A DNA stretch of 64,000 bases from Pempheris klunzingeri. Taxonomy: Eukaryota > Chordata > Actinopteri > Acropomatiformes > Pempheridae. Each line of letters starts with the position of its first letter. Positions within the stretch are counted from its first letter, which is position 1. Both the position numbers and the translations under genes were made by a program. Positions 1 through 10,799 of this stretch are shown here, piece after piece. Location of the stretch: positions 17,719,662 to 17,783,661 of the forward strand of contig NC_092031.1 of the NCBI RefSeq assembly GCF_042242105.1, given 5' to 3'. Below the pieces are notes generated by a model. It ran no database searches and was not told the DNA's origin. It was given only the letters and a program-made list of their open reading frames with translations.

Positions 1-211
1 TATCATTAGATTAATCAATAAACAGGATTTGCATCATGATCTGATACCACTAACAAAAACTAAGGTAATTCTGTGCCCAAGGTAAGTTACCCAAAGCACC
101 TCAGAGCCATCACTTTCTTTACATTTCCATTTTTATTTACTCCTGGAGTGAACTAGAGCAATCACCACTTCGTTAGAAATCAGTCAGAGCCTCTTTGGCA
201 GAATGGCTGAC

Positions 212-2521
212 CTGCTGCTGAGGAGGGGAGGTCTGGGTCATGAGGGGGCTGCTGGCCCAGAGGAGCAGAATAAGGAGGCGGGGGTACGTAAGACGCAGAG
301 GCATCAAACGCTGGAGGGTTGGGGTAGAATCCGCCTGGATAGCAGGAGCACAGAGTTGCAATTAGACCAGCTGCAACAAACACTTCCACAGGGCTTGAGG
401 AAAACTGGTATCTGAAAATCGAGGTGATAATGATAACGATGAGAAGTATTACAGCCCCTACCTGGTGGAGGAGGGTTGGGGTAGGAGTAGCCGGGTGGAG
501 GACCGGCAGGGTACATCCCGTTAGCCGGGGGAGGAGGGTAAGCGTAGGCCCCGTTGGCCATGTAGGGGCATCCACCAAACCCAGGAGTCACTGGCTGACC
601 TCTTGACGCTGAGGAAACATAAAATTGAGGGCAATCAGCCAAAGCGGCAGCACTACAACAAGAATATTGTTAGTGTTGCTTTGTGACCGTACCCTGTGCT
701 GCCACCTGCAGCATGTACTGGCCAAACTCTATAGCTCCTCCAGCAGCAAACACAAACTTGAACGTAGCAGTGCCCTCCCAGCCACCTGTAAGAGAGAATC
801 CATGTGGTTACTGTGCGCTGAACCAGCTGATGCACAGAGGTACAACCACAGCACCAGCACACACATGTACACCTACCCCCAGGCTCTGCATTGACGGTGC
901 CCTTGATGTAATTGGCTCCCAATACAGGTTGTTTGACCTCACAGCCCTTCATTAGGTAGAAGGGCATCATGAAGGATTGCAGTGCATCCCGCCCTTTAGC
1001 CACAAAGATCACCTGGAAGAAAACAACAGCAACTAACATCATCGCAGGAACTCATAACAACTTCAGTGTGTCCCTGCTCCCTTATAGGGCTGGGCAGAGC
1101 TAAACCTGCAGGAGTGCTGCAGGTTGTTGTATACTCGCTGCCAATGGTGACAGCATTAAGTCAGCATGAGGCAGTGGCTGAATAACAAATAAAACATCCG
1201 AGTCTCGTCTCTCACCCTGTATGGAGTTAGGTAGACGCTGCCCTTCTTGCCCTTTCTGAAGGCTTCAGGCAGACTGTCCGCATCACAGAAAAGCAGCTCC
1301 ACGTTATCATAGTTCATCAGCAAACTGGTGACCGAAATAGACGCAAGAACACAGTCACTTGATCACAGGACGCAACCATTTTGATGATCAAAAGAGACAT
1401 TTTCATTACATCACATTTTCAGTGTACAAAAATTAAAAACCTACATTATTTAAATGGGGTTTTGTATACGACTCAAACCCTACTTTCATGAGCTCTGACT
1501 TAGCAGCTTAAAAATGAAATCATTGGGTTATTGTGCAACAGTCCAGTTACTTAACATGGCTCATCAGTTGCTTTCAGTAAATAGTACTGTAGTAAAAGGA
1601 TTAGGCTTACATGCCATGTAGTGCCAAGGCTTACAACTGGTTCTGGGTGAGCTGTAATGGGTTTATCATTACGCCCCAATATGTTCTAGAGAAATCTGCC
1701 GCTAATGTCGATTCGTGTAAACTGCAGTGTCTTGGTCTGGATGTGACCAAACAAAAGAAGCCTTTTTAATAAAGCAGACCAAGGTGCAGATGGAGAAGCA
1801 GTGCAGCAGCAGCACCATACTGTAATAATGTTTAAGTTAAGTGAAGCTACAGTGTGATTAAATAACGTTTTAAGCACCGTACGTCTGTTTGAATATAACG
1901 TTTGAAACAAGGAAACAGTCACTTGTGCAGCCTGCTATTGCTGACTGCTGTGGTGATATAACAGGTTGAAGGCCATGCTTGGGCTACGAGACCGAATATT
2001 CTTTTAAGAAACATGGCGACTTAACAATTAACGCAGCCTTGCTTGGAATGTGGCATTTATGTGCATAATTGGTGTCGTTTTGCACCAATTAGGAAGCACT
2101 CTTCAATTCGGCTTTCATGTGATATACCATAAAGCACGTCGTTGAAGTAAAATGGATGATAATGTTTCACCGAGCTAGCTACCGCCAGCACAACATACAT
2201 TTGTTGATACATCCAGGTTATAGGAAAAATATGCTAACACATGCTAAAAGTTAAAATGAAACAGTTGAATTCAATTAACTCGGCTTTGTGTATTAGTTAG
2301 AAATGAGGAATGTGTGGCTGCTCTTAGTGTGGAAGGTATTTTCTCCAATTAGCAGAGTCTTTATTTTATCTATATTTTAAAAAGATTTTGGCGTGACGTC
2401 CTACACGTCCTATAACTTGTTAACGGTAACTGCTAGCTAGCCGATGCAGCCGCCGCCGTTACCTTTCACTGTTGTTGATGATGACTCCGCCGGACTCCGA
2501 GTGGTTCTGGTTCAGAGTCAT
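212..2521 (-). CDS. wbp2: WW domain-binding protein 2 (partial; 3' exons off the left edge)
   Basis: WBP2 is a transcriptional co-activator adaptor whose PPxY motifs bind WW-domain proteins such as YAP and NEDD4 ligases (family knowledge). Six coding exons in transcript order: 2463-2521, 1216-1324, 877-1012, 693-785, 462-608, 212-334. All have GT-AG borders and a continuous frame, giving 222 codons plus one base. The start ATG (2519-2521) opens the typical N-terminus [17 protein letters not shown]. Exons 2 to 4 encode the GRAM/PH-like domain, including [18 protein letters not shown] and GANYIKGTV. Exons 5 and 6 are Pro/Tyr/Gly-rich with a PPPPY motif at about 251-265. A donor at 210-211 suggests the Ala-rich C-terminus lies off the window. 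If that donor were not used, translation would stop at 180-182. Confidence 0.93.
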
Positions 2522-2718
2522 GTCGACGGGCCTCCGGACTCTCCGACAGCAAGAAGACTGAATGCTGTGTTCCTCTAACAGAAGACGTGTCTGCAGGCCT
2601 GTCTGCAGCCTCGGTGGCCTTCCCCTGAGCGCTGATAACGGTTGTTGTGATGATAATGCTGCTCGGTTGGCCGCTGTTGCACCTGCACTTCCGCCTTACG
2701 CGAGAAACGCCCACTGTG

Positions 2719-2726
2719 TGACGTCA
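2719..2726. promoter_or_regulatory. CRE palindrome upstream of wbp2
   Basis: A perfect TGACGTCA lies about 200 bp upstream of the wbp2 ATG in a CpG-containing stretch (about 2440-2750) that also encodes the first exon. A CREB/ATF site near a TATA-less housekeeping promoter is plausible. The site is read directly; its function is inferred. Confidence 0.5.
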
Positions 2727-3742
2727 CTCGCCCGTAAAACGTGATAGACGGGGGAAAAAGCAGATTTAAATGATTTATATTAAAGATTTTAACAGATATT
2801 AACAGGTCAGTGCAAGATGCCCTCATTTATGAGTGAAGGTGGACAAATGATGTATAAGCTAAGTAATAAAGAAATAAGTTTCTAGAGGGTTCTGTACTAC
2901 ACTATGAAATTCAACATTCAGAAAAAGTTTGGCAGGACATTTAATATTCTTAGTTTTTACATTGATGAGAAAAGTAAACTATCTCCTATGGTAGTTTGTA
3001 GTAGCAGTTATAGTAGTTTGCTATAATAATTTGCACTGATGCTTATATTTTACAGATGGACAAAGATTTTGTTGTCTTTGCACAGTCGTTACTACTTACT
3101 TTGTATATATGTGGCATATTTAATTTGTATCTAGAGCATGTTGAGTGTTCAACATGAAAAACAAGAGACAAATTGTCCAATATTATCTCACATGATGTGT
3201 AAAGATGTCTAACTTAAATAAAAATAAATAAATATTACACAGAATGTATCCTGGTAATCTGTATGTGCATCTATCTATGTACAATTGTATGTAGTGAACA
3301 TTTCTATACTTAATGCGTGTTAGAATGCATCTATTTTTACTTAGATTGATATAATATAGTATAATATTACATAGTAGATTCCTGCTGCGGGGTGACATCT
3401 CTTTATTGGCGGGGTGAATCCCATCCATTCAAGGGGCAGAAAATCTGCTCCAGGTGAGTCTTAGGCATGACAACATGACAATATTATGCCAAACAGAGGT
3501 CCTAAGAGGGTCATCACAGTTAATATTCAATGTGTGATTTGTTGTGCACAGGTAGTGTAAGGCCTGTGCCTCTTACAGTAAGGAGCAGCAATTCTCAGAA
3601 TCAGTCAAGGAGGGTAGAGCGGTCAGGTTGCAAAAGTACCCACATGCTTGTGAAAGATGCAACAAGATGCAAATTCACAACGTGGGTTGGCAAACAATAG
3701 TGGAAGCCTTTATTTGTCTGGGTCTGTCTTTGTCTTCCTCTG

Positions 3743-3771
<29 letters not shown>
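3743..3771. repeat. (CA)n microsatellite
   Basis: About 14 perfect CA units in the wbp2-unc13d spacer. Confidence 0.95.
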
Positions 3772-3773
<2 letters not shown>

Positions 3774-4081
3774 GGATCAGACAGTGGATCAGAGTGGCAT
3801 TGACTTTTGTGTGCCAAAAATACAGTAGGTTGTGTAACTGTGATATTTAGTTCAAATCACTGGGTCACACACACAGGAAGTGATGTAATTAGTGCCAAAG
3901 TGTACAGATCACATGCAGAGGAGGCCATCAGGAAATGACATCATACCTACATACACACATACATTCTATTCTTCCACCATATATAGCTAAAAAATGAGAC
4001 ATTTACAGTATGTGTCCACTGTCTATATTATTTCCCATTAAAACTAAGCTCACTATGTTTGCAGACAATTTTGAATTTTGA

Positions 4082-4180
4082 ATTCCTGAATCGTTGGGTC
4101 TCTCTCTAATTAAAGAGTTTGGTCTAGACCTGCTCTTTATGTAAAGCGTCTTGAGATAACGCTGTTGTGAACTGGCACTA

Positions 4181-4231
<51 letters not shown>

Positions 4232-4232
4232 A
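4082..4232 (+). mobile_element. retroposon 3' tail (fish LINE/SINE type) ending in GATT repeats
   Basis: The stretch carries a shared fish retroposon 3' end: a TTAAAGAGTTTGGTCTAGACC-like block, then TCTTGAGATAACGCTGTTGTGA and CACTATATAAATAAA, then a (GATT)n tail from about 4191 to 4232. I recognise this terminal module from many percomorph genomes. A second, more degraded copy lies at 9280-9345. Only the 3' part is visible, so the parent element cannot be named. Confidence 0.7.
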
Positions 4233-4500
4233 CATGTAGGCTGGCTTCTTTATAGCAGAACTAACAGAACTCAGAGTATTAAAAAATATATATGCACATT
4301 TGTATTTAAACCATTTTTTATGCATTTAACGGAAAGTGAAATAATTTGTTAAATACTAAACTATTGTATAATGTGGGTCAAATATCGCTGTGTGTGGCTC
4401 AACACTTTCAACATTCTTGTGCTTGTTATACAGTATATAACATTTTGTGTTTTTCTTTTATAAGCACAATGGCACATTCATGGAGAAGATGAGGTTTGTC

Positions 4501-4543
4501 TGTACAGATGTAGATGTAGATGTAGATGTAGGTGTAGATATAG
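4501..4543. repeat. degenerate GTAGAT hexamer tandem repeat
   Basis: About six units of TGTAGA/GTAGAT, partly decayed to GTAGGT and GTAGATATAG. A short echo of two or three units follows near 4576-4592. Confidence 0.8.
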
Positions 4544-5041
4544 AAAAAGGCGTGGACATAGAAATACTGCAGGTAAAGATGTAGATGTAGACGCATGTAA
4601 ATACACAGTGAAGGAGGCAAATATTAGCTCTCAGTGCGGGGACTGTGATAATAGTATAATGGATTCAATAAATGTTTGAATAGGACTCATGAATAAGCCA
4701 GGCAGGACTTACACAAACATTAACCACATGCGGCCTGCAGTGGACTGTCTCATGTTTCATTACCTCATCCAGCTGCAGTTTAAGCTGCGTCTAAGATTTA
4801 CACCATGGATTTAGATTTATCGTAGAATATCTGTGGTTATAACGCTAAAAGTAAAAGAACAACAGAAGGCCTGAGCAACAGCTTGGTGCACAAAACCCAA
4901 GGTTGGTGCTTTGGCTCTCAGTGAACGTGCGTATGCGTGCGTTCAGGAAAGAGTTCTCATATGTTTGCATCCAGAAATGAAGTAGGGCACCAAATGAAAA
5001 AAAGTCTTAAGTCACAGTTATTGATGTTACCACCTTTTACA

Positions 5042-5057
5042 GGAAGTGATGACTTCC
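5042..5057. promoter_or_regulatory. inverted pair of ETS cores before the unc13d start
   Basis: GGAAGT (5042-5047) and ACTTCC (5052-5057) form a near-palindrome about 120 bp upstream of the unc13d ATG. ETS/PU.1 factors drive many myeloid and lymphoid genes, and UNC13D acts mainly in cytotoxic lymphocytes and other haematopoietic secretory cells. The motif is seen; its use is inferred. Confidence 0.4.
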
Positions 5058-5173
5058 GGCTGCTACGTGACAGTTCATCGACACACACTGCGCACACAGC
5101 TTCCCTATACCATAGGCACAGAGCAGAGCAGCCACCAGGCAGGAGTCTGGTTGTCAAACATCACAACATCACT

Positions 5174-8100
5174 ATGTCAAGTCAGAGTGAGCCCACCGGC
5201 GCAGGAGACAATCTACTGCAAACACCTGAACAGGTATGGGCTACAGTGCACCTGAGTCTAAAGTAAACTAAATATTTGTTTCATTTGGGCTCTCTGCTGC
5301 TAACCTCCTGGTTTATATGGCACTATGGTGATGGCCTGACTCATGATGCTGTCAAACATATTACAATGTGATCAATTTTTGCTCTGAGGGCGTTTTGTGT
5401 TTATCTAGGTCTTGTTTTTTTTCTCAAATATTCAGGCTTTTAGCCGTTAAAGTTGCTTATATGTTCTTTGTAAAAATCCCCTTACATACAATTGTGGGAT
5501 GAGCTACATCAGTGTTCAATTGTGCACCCAAACACTGAGCTGTGCTTTCCATGCAGCTATTTCAAGACGGTGTGACCGTGAGTCATAATTGCCTTGAATG
5601 TATTTTTGGATGGGATGATGCAGAATGAAGTGTGTGTGTCATGGAAGACGGCCTGTTTCTGCATATGTCGCATTTGTTGGCAGTCAACACATTAGTGAGG
5701 TCGACTGAGCCATGTTTTCATCGCCATCATCAGTATCACTGCAGAGTTCCCCAACATCACCACTATATGCAAACACGCAGGAAATAGTGTATGTGTGTGA
5801 GGCACAGGTGTATTTGCGTACTTATTTCTAGAATACTTGTTCTAGTCACTCTCAGGCAAATTTCCTCAGTGTGAATACTGAGTGTGTTGCTGCCTCAAAG
5901 TGGCTTTCATTATCAGCAGTAGAGGAAGTCTCTTACCGAGGCAGGCCATATCAGCAATCAAAAACAGGAGTGTTTCTCTCTGTCTTCGCCTGTCGATGCT
6001 ATTTTTTTTGCACATTCATGATGAGATGAGGTGACCTTAAAATAACTGTTTGTCTCAGTTTGATTTGACTGAGTACGTTGGCACCCGGGATTTAAACTTA
6101 ATCACCTTTATGTTTTCTTTTATAGGAGCCTGGCTTTACAAGACTCAGACAGGTAAAACACATTGGCTGTTTCACACAGTCTTGCAATTCAGAGTATAAT
6201 TTCTTCTGCATTTCTAATAGAAGAATAGTCTTAATGCAAACCACTCTGTTTGTTAATGCTCAGCAACGAGACTGAGTGTGTGCAGCTACACCAGCAGCTC
6301 TGTGAGGCTGTGTAAAAACAGATGTAATGTTAACCATGTTCGCCATCTTAGTTTAGCATTCAGACATCTGTTAATTAGCGCTAAACACAATGAACAGCTG
6401 AGGCTGATGGGAATGTTGAAAGTTTTTTTAGGAACTAAATTCAATAGATGCTGGATTTACTGGATGAATTAAAGCTTTGACCTATGGGTGGTGCCAGGGG
6501 AAACGGCAGTGAGGCTCATCTTCTGGGGACCATGAATGTATTTAGAGCAGTTCATGGCAATTCATCCAGTAGTTGTTGAGATACTTCAATTTGGATCAAA
6601 GTGGTGGAGCAATCAACAGGCAGATAACTGCTAGCATTGGTAAAAAGAGAAATCAACAGTATCAACAGACTTGACACTGATTTTTTACTTGTGTTTCTCG
6701 TAAATCCCCAAACTTTACGAAATTGCAATAATAATTGCTGTATTTGTATTGAATGGGTTACAACAGTTGAAGTTTTGTCACGGCTGGCTTGCCTTTTTCT
6801 GCCTTCCCCTTGTCTAGTTTTCCCCCGTCCATGTACGTAAACTGGGGTTGACAAGGAAAAATCGAGAAAGGAGGGTAAGCGACACTCCATGCCCTTCAAA
6901 CGCCTTGTGTTTCACCTCACAATATTCTAATTTACCTTGTGCATCTGACAGAGTCACGGTGGAAATGCATTGCTTCTTCTTCTCCTCTAGAATTTCAAGG
7001 AAGATGAGAACCCAGAAGAGAAAGCACGAAAACACAAGGAGCTGGAGGTATTGCCATGCATGTGCTGTGCTTCACATTGCAAAATCTTTTTTTTGTTTTT
7101 TCCAAGCTGAGTTCTCACTCTCTTTCTGTTCACAGCTAAAGCCTCTGTATAAGGAGCTGCTGTACACCATTGCTCATAAGATGGGTCACCCGTCAGACAC
7201 TGAGGTCTTCACAGACAGCCAGCTTCACCAGTACATCAAGGAGGTAAACGCCTCGGCCTCACACGGAACACAACCCGTAACTCCGCTAACGTGGTGGGGC
7301 ATGACCGACTGCAGAGATTGTTTTCTCTCACTCTATCTGTCCTATCTGCCAGGCTTTCACTATGACAGAGTCAGAGCACAGCGGTCTAATGGAGAAAGTA
7401 CAGCGCACAGAGGTGAGAAAAGGAAGTCAGCATGTTTTTTCCAACAAAGGCGTCCTTAGAGACCCCTAATATCTATTAATAGAACTCATACCGAGCATCT
7501 TAACTTTCCACTTAGTTTAGCAGTGGCAGATATTATGTCATTCACATGTTAGAGGCAGCAGTAAGTATCTAAATGACTGTGTGACCTTTACAGCCCCCAG
7601 TATACTGCCTGATGGTCACTGTAAAGGAAGCAAAGGGGATCCTGGGAAAAGACATCACTGGTGAGTTCTTGCTTCACCTCAGCAGACCGTATCGCTTAAC
7701 AGCAATGATGTGATGACTGGGATTTTAATACACCCGTTTCGCCTTAGCATTCGGTATGCGTATTCATGGTCGCCTAAGGATGAACCCTAATGACTTTGAT
7801 GATGCCCTGACTTGGTGGCACTGATCTGGTGCCACCAGCAGCTCAGACGTTTCACTTCACCAAAATTATCTCAACATCTGCTCAATGGATCAACACAGAA
7901 TCTGGTGCAGACTTTCATGGTTCCCTGATGATGTTTCCTGATGACTTCTGCTGCCATCATGGTCATCTAGCACCATCAGCAGATTTACGTTTTTAGCACA
8001 GAGTGAGATGACTCAGTAACTACTGGAAGGATTAACACTGAGACATTCATGCTCCCCTCAGGATGAATTGATTGATGTTTGTCCTAGCTCCATTATTAGA

Positions 8101-10764
8101 CCATATCTCCAAATTGTCCAAACAAATGACATTCCCATCTTTGATTTTTGTTGTGCTTACCGGTGCATCAGTCTTAGAAAGGCACAGATTACTTTTTGGG
8201 AAAGGTTGTCCTAAAAGGACAGGTACTAAATGTTATTTTACTCTTGAAACAATGAAATAATGAAATGCTACACGTCATTTGAGTCGACACTGCAGATCTC
8301 TTGTGTGTTTTGCACAGGTTTGAGTGACCCATACTGTATTCTGACCATACTGGAGGATGAGGAGGAGAGTCGAACACGCCGGTCCAGAGCCAAACCTTCT
8401 AAATCTGTGGTGAAGGACGCTGTTGCAGATGACAAAATCTACGAGACAGACATAAAGAAGCAGACTCTGAACCCCATCTGGAATCAAACCTTCATTCTGT
8501 GAGTATAAACTTGTGTATTTATATCAGGGAAAACCAGCTTGATGTATGTTTCACTTTTAATTTTTTTCTTTTTGTGCTTCAGGGAGTTGGAGGACGTCGC
8601 CGGCGCCAGCTTCCACCTGGAGATGTGGTGAGGAGAACGTCTGGAGTATTCTTCCTTAAAGTCTTCCACAGTCATTACCATAACACCTTAACATTTCTGT
8701 TCCAGGGATAAGGACGAAGAGGTTTCACTCACACAGAAACTAGAGGAGATCAAGACCAACTTTAATAGTTTAAAGAGGTAAAACACTCTCTCTGTAACTT
8801 ATACACAAACAGCTGACCGAGCAAAGCAGGTCAACCTTTCTGCTTGTTCCTGTTCAGGATGATCAAGGAGGCCAAAAAGGAAAAAGGCACAGACGACTTT
8901 TTGGGAAAGATTGTCCTAAAACTACAGGTAATAAATGTCAATGCTCGTACTCTTTTATATGCTTTTTTTCCTCCCTCATCACTGTCTTTGCAGTCTAATA
9001 CCCATTTGTATTGACTCCCTTAAGGACCTCCACTGCACTGAGGACAACTGGCACAATCTGGAGCCCAGAACAGAGACATATCCGGATCGCGGCCAGTGCC
9101 ACCTGAATCTCAAGTTTATCCATAAAGCGGTAAAAAGACACTTTCCCATTCCAATATATATACATCATATATGATTGTATCCATGTGCTTCAGTTTTTGA
9201 AGCACCTTAACCCTCCTGTTGTCCTAAGGGTCAAAAATGACCCTCCACCATGTGGCAGCAGAGAAAACCCCCTAAACGCTCTGAGATGACTTGTGTTGTG
9301 AGCAGCGCCATACAAATAAAATTGAATTGAATTGACTTGAATTGATGAATAACAGGTTGTTTCATCATGCAAACTAGATTTGGGATTTAAAATTCAATTA
9401 AGCGGCTTTATTTTAGGGGTTTAGTGAAGGGGGTCATTTTTGACCCTTAGGGCAAGGAGGAATATACAGAATGTTAAGACATCACAAGGGTTAAGACTGG
9501 GTCTGTGTTTTGTGACTGACAGAGAGACATGACGCTGAGTGCCGGCCGTAATGCTTACATCAACTACTCTGGGATTCTGCAGCAGTTTGTTCAGGCCTAC
9601 ATCTCCAAGCAGCAGGTGAAAGGCGAGCACACTCCAGGATCTTTTTTTGAAATCCCACTTATTAACTTCTAACTAACTAACTTTCTGTCTCCTTAACCGT
9701 CGTCTCGTTCATTTGTTTGTCCCCCAGAGTTCTGCTCCGTGGAAAGGAGCGCTGTGTGGCGAGGCTCAGACGCTGCTGGAGCTCTACGCTACGCAGAATG
9801 ACCTCTCACCTTTTCTACAGGACCTGGCGTAAGCGTCATGTGAAAGACTAGCAGATATATTATTACTTATATTATGGCAAATAATTCAGAGCACACCAGT
9901 GTTTGGACAGGGACAGAGGAGCAGTTCTGAGGCCCTGCGCAAGCAACTGGTGCAGCACATTCAAAAACCATAAATCTATGACACATATAATGCATTTCAA
10001 ATAAGCTTTATAGTGCATTTCACATTGTTGTCTGGATAAATTATGTTTCTGAGTGTGTTCAGTGTTGTAATTCATCAGCTTTCAGTAGGCTTGCATGAGG
10101 TGACATGAACATACTAAATGAATGAATGAATGATGATCCACGCAATATTATATTCAAACAAACGGCCGAACTGTACATCAACATATTCAAAACAAAGAAA
10201 AAAGTGTTGTTTCACATATCCATGCCAAAATGATTCAGAAACATTTATATTAACAGCACGATAGGTGTTTCAAACATATCGTCCAGCTCTGTGGGCACAT
10301 GCCCTGTTGTCTTTCTGTTGCACTTGTCCGTAAGCGTGTGGATGTGTGTGTATATCTGACAGGAAGTGGGTGGCTTACAGCAAGCTGTACCAGAGTTTGG
10401 AGGTGGACTCGTCTGTGCTGTTCCAGCAGATTACCAGCATAGAGTACCACTGGCATCAGCAGGAGCTGCCATACCAGCAGGTATATAAAAGTGCTCAGAT
10501 ATTGTACTTCAGCACGAAACTGAAGTACTTATACTTAACTGAGTGCTGCACTTCCATTTTATCCTGCTTTATACTTCTACTCCATTATATTTCAGAGGCA
10601 AATATCATGACTCGTTACTTTGCAAATGTAGATTTTACAAGCAAAAGGCTCATAAAATATGATCCATTGTTATAAACACTAATATAAATTAGTTGAATTA
10701 ATTCTAACTTGACCAGCTATAACATGAAAATGATGCTTACATGACCCATTAAGTATAAGGTGGC

Positions 10765-10799
<35 letters not shown>

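Larger units (their letters stand above)
2760..5040. other. intergenic spacer between wbp2 and unc13d
   Basis: AT-rich, with no exon that I can support. It holds a CA microsatellite (3743-3771), a retroposon-like tail (4082-4232) and a degenerate GTAGAT hexamer repeat (4501-4543). The divergent wbp2 and unc13d promoters must lie at its two ends. Confidence 0.6.

Noticed and set aside
4082-4232. Considered a tRNA or tRNA-derived SINE head
   Set aside because: Only the 3' tail module is visible; no A-box/B-box pair or cloverleaf could be drawn.
6848-7459. 203-residue open frame on the plus strand
   Set aside because: It runs through two unc13d exons and their introns; only the spliced parts (6991-7047, 7136-7243, 7353-7412) match the family, and not all in this frame.
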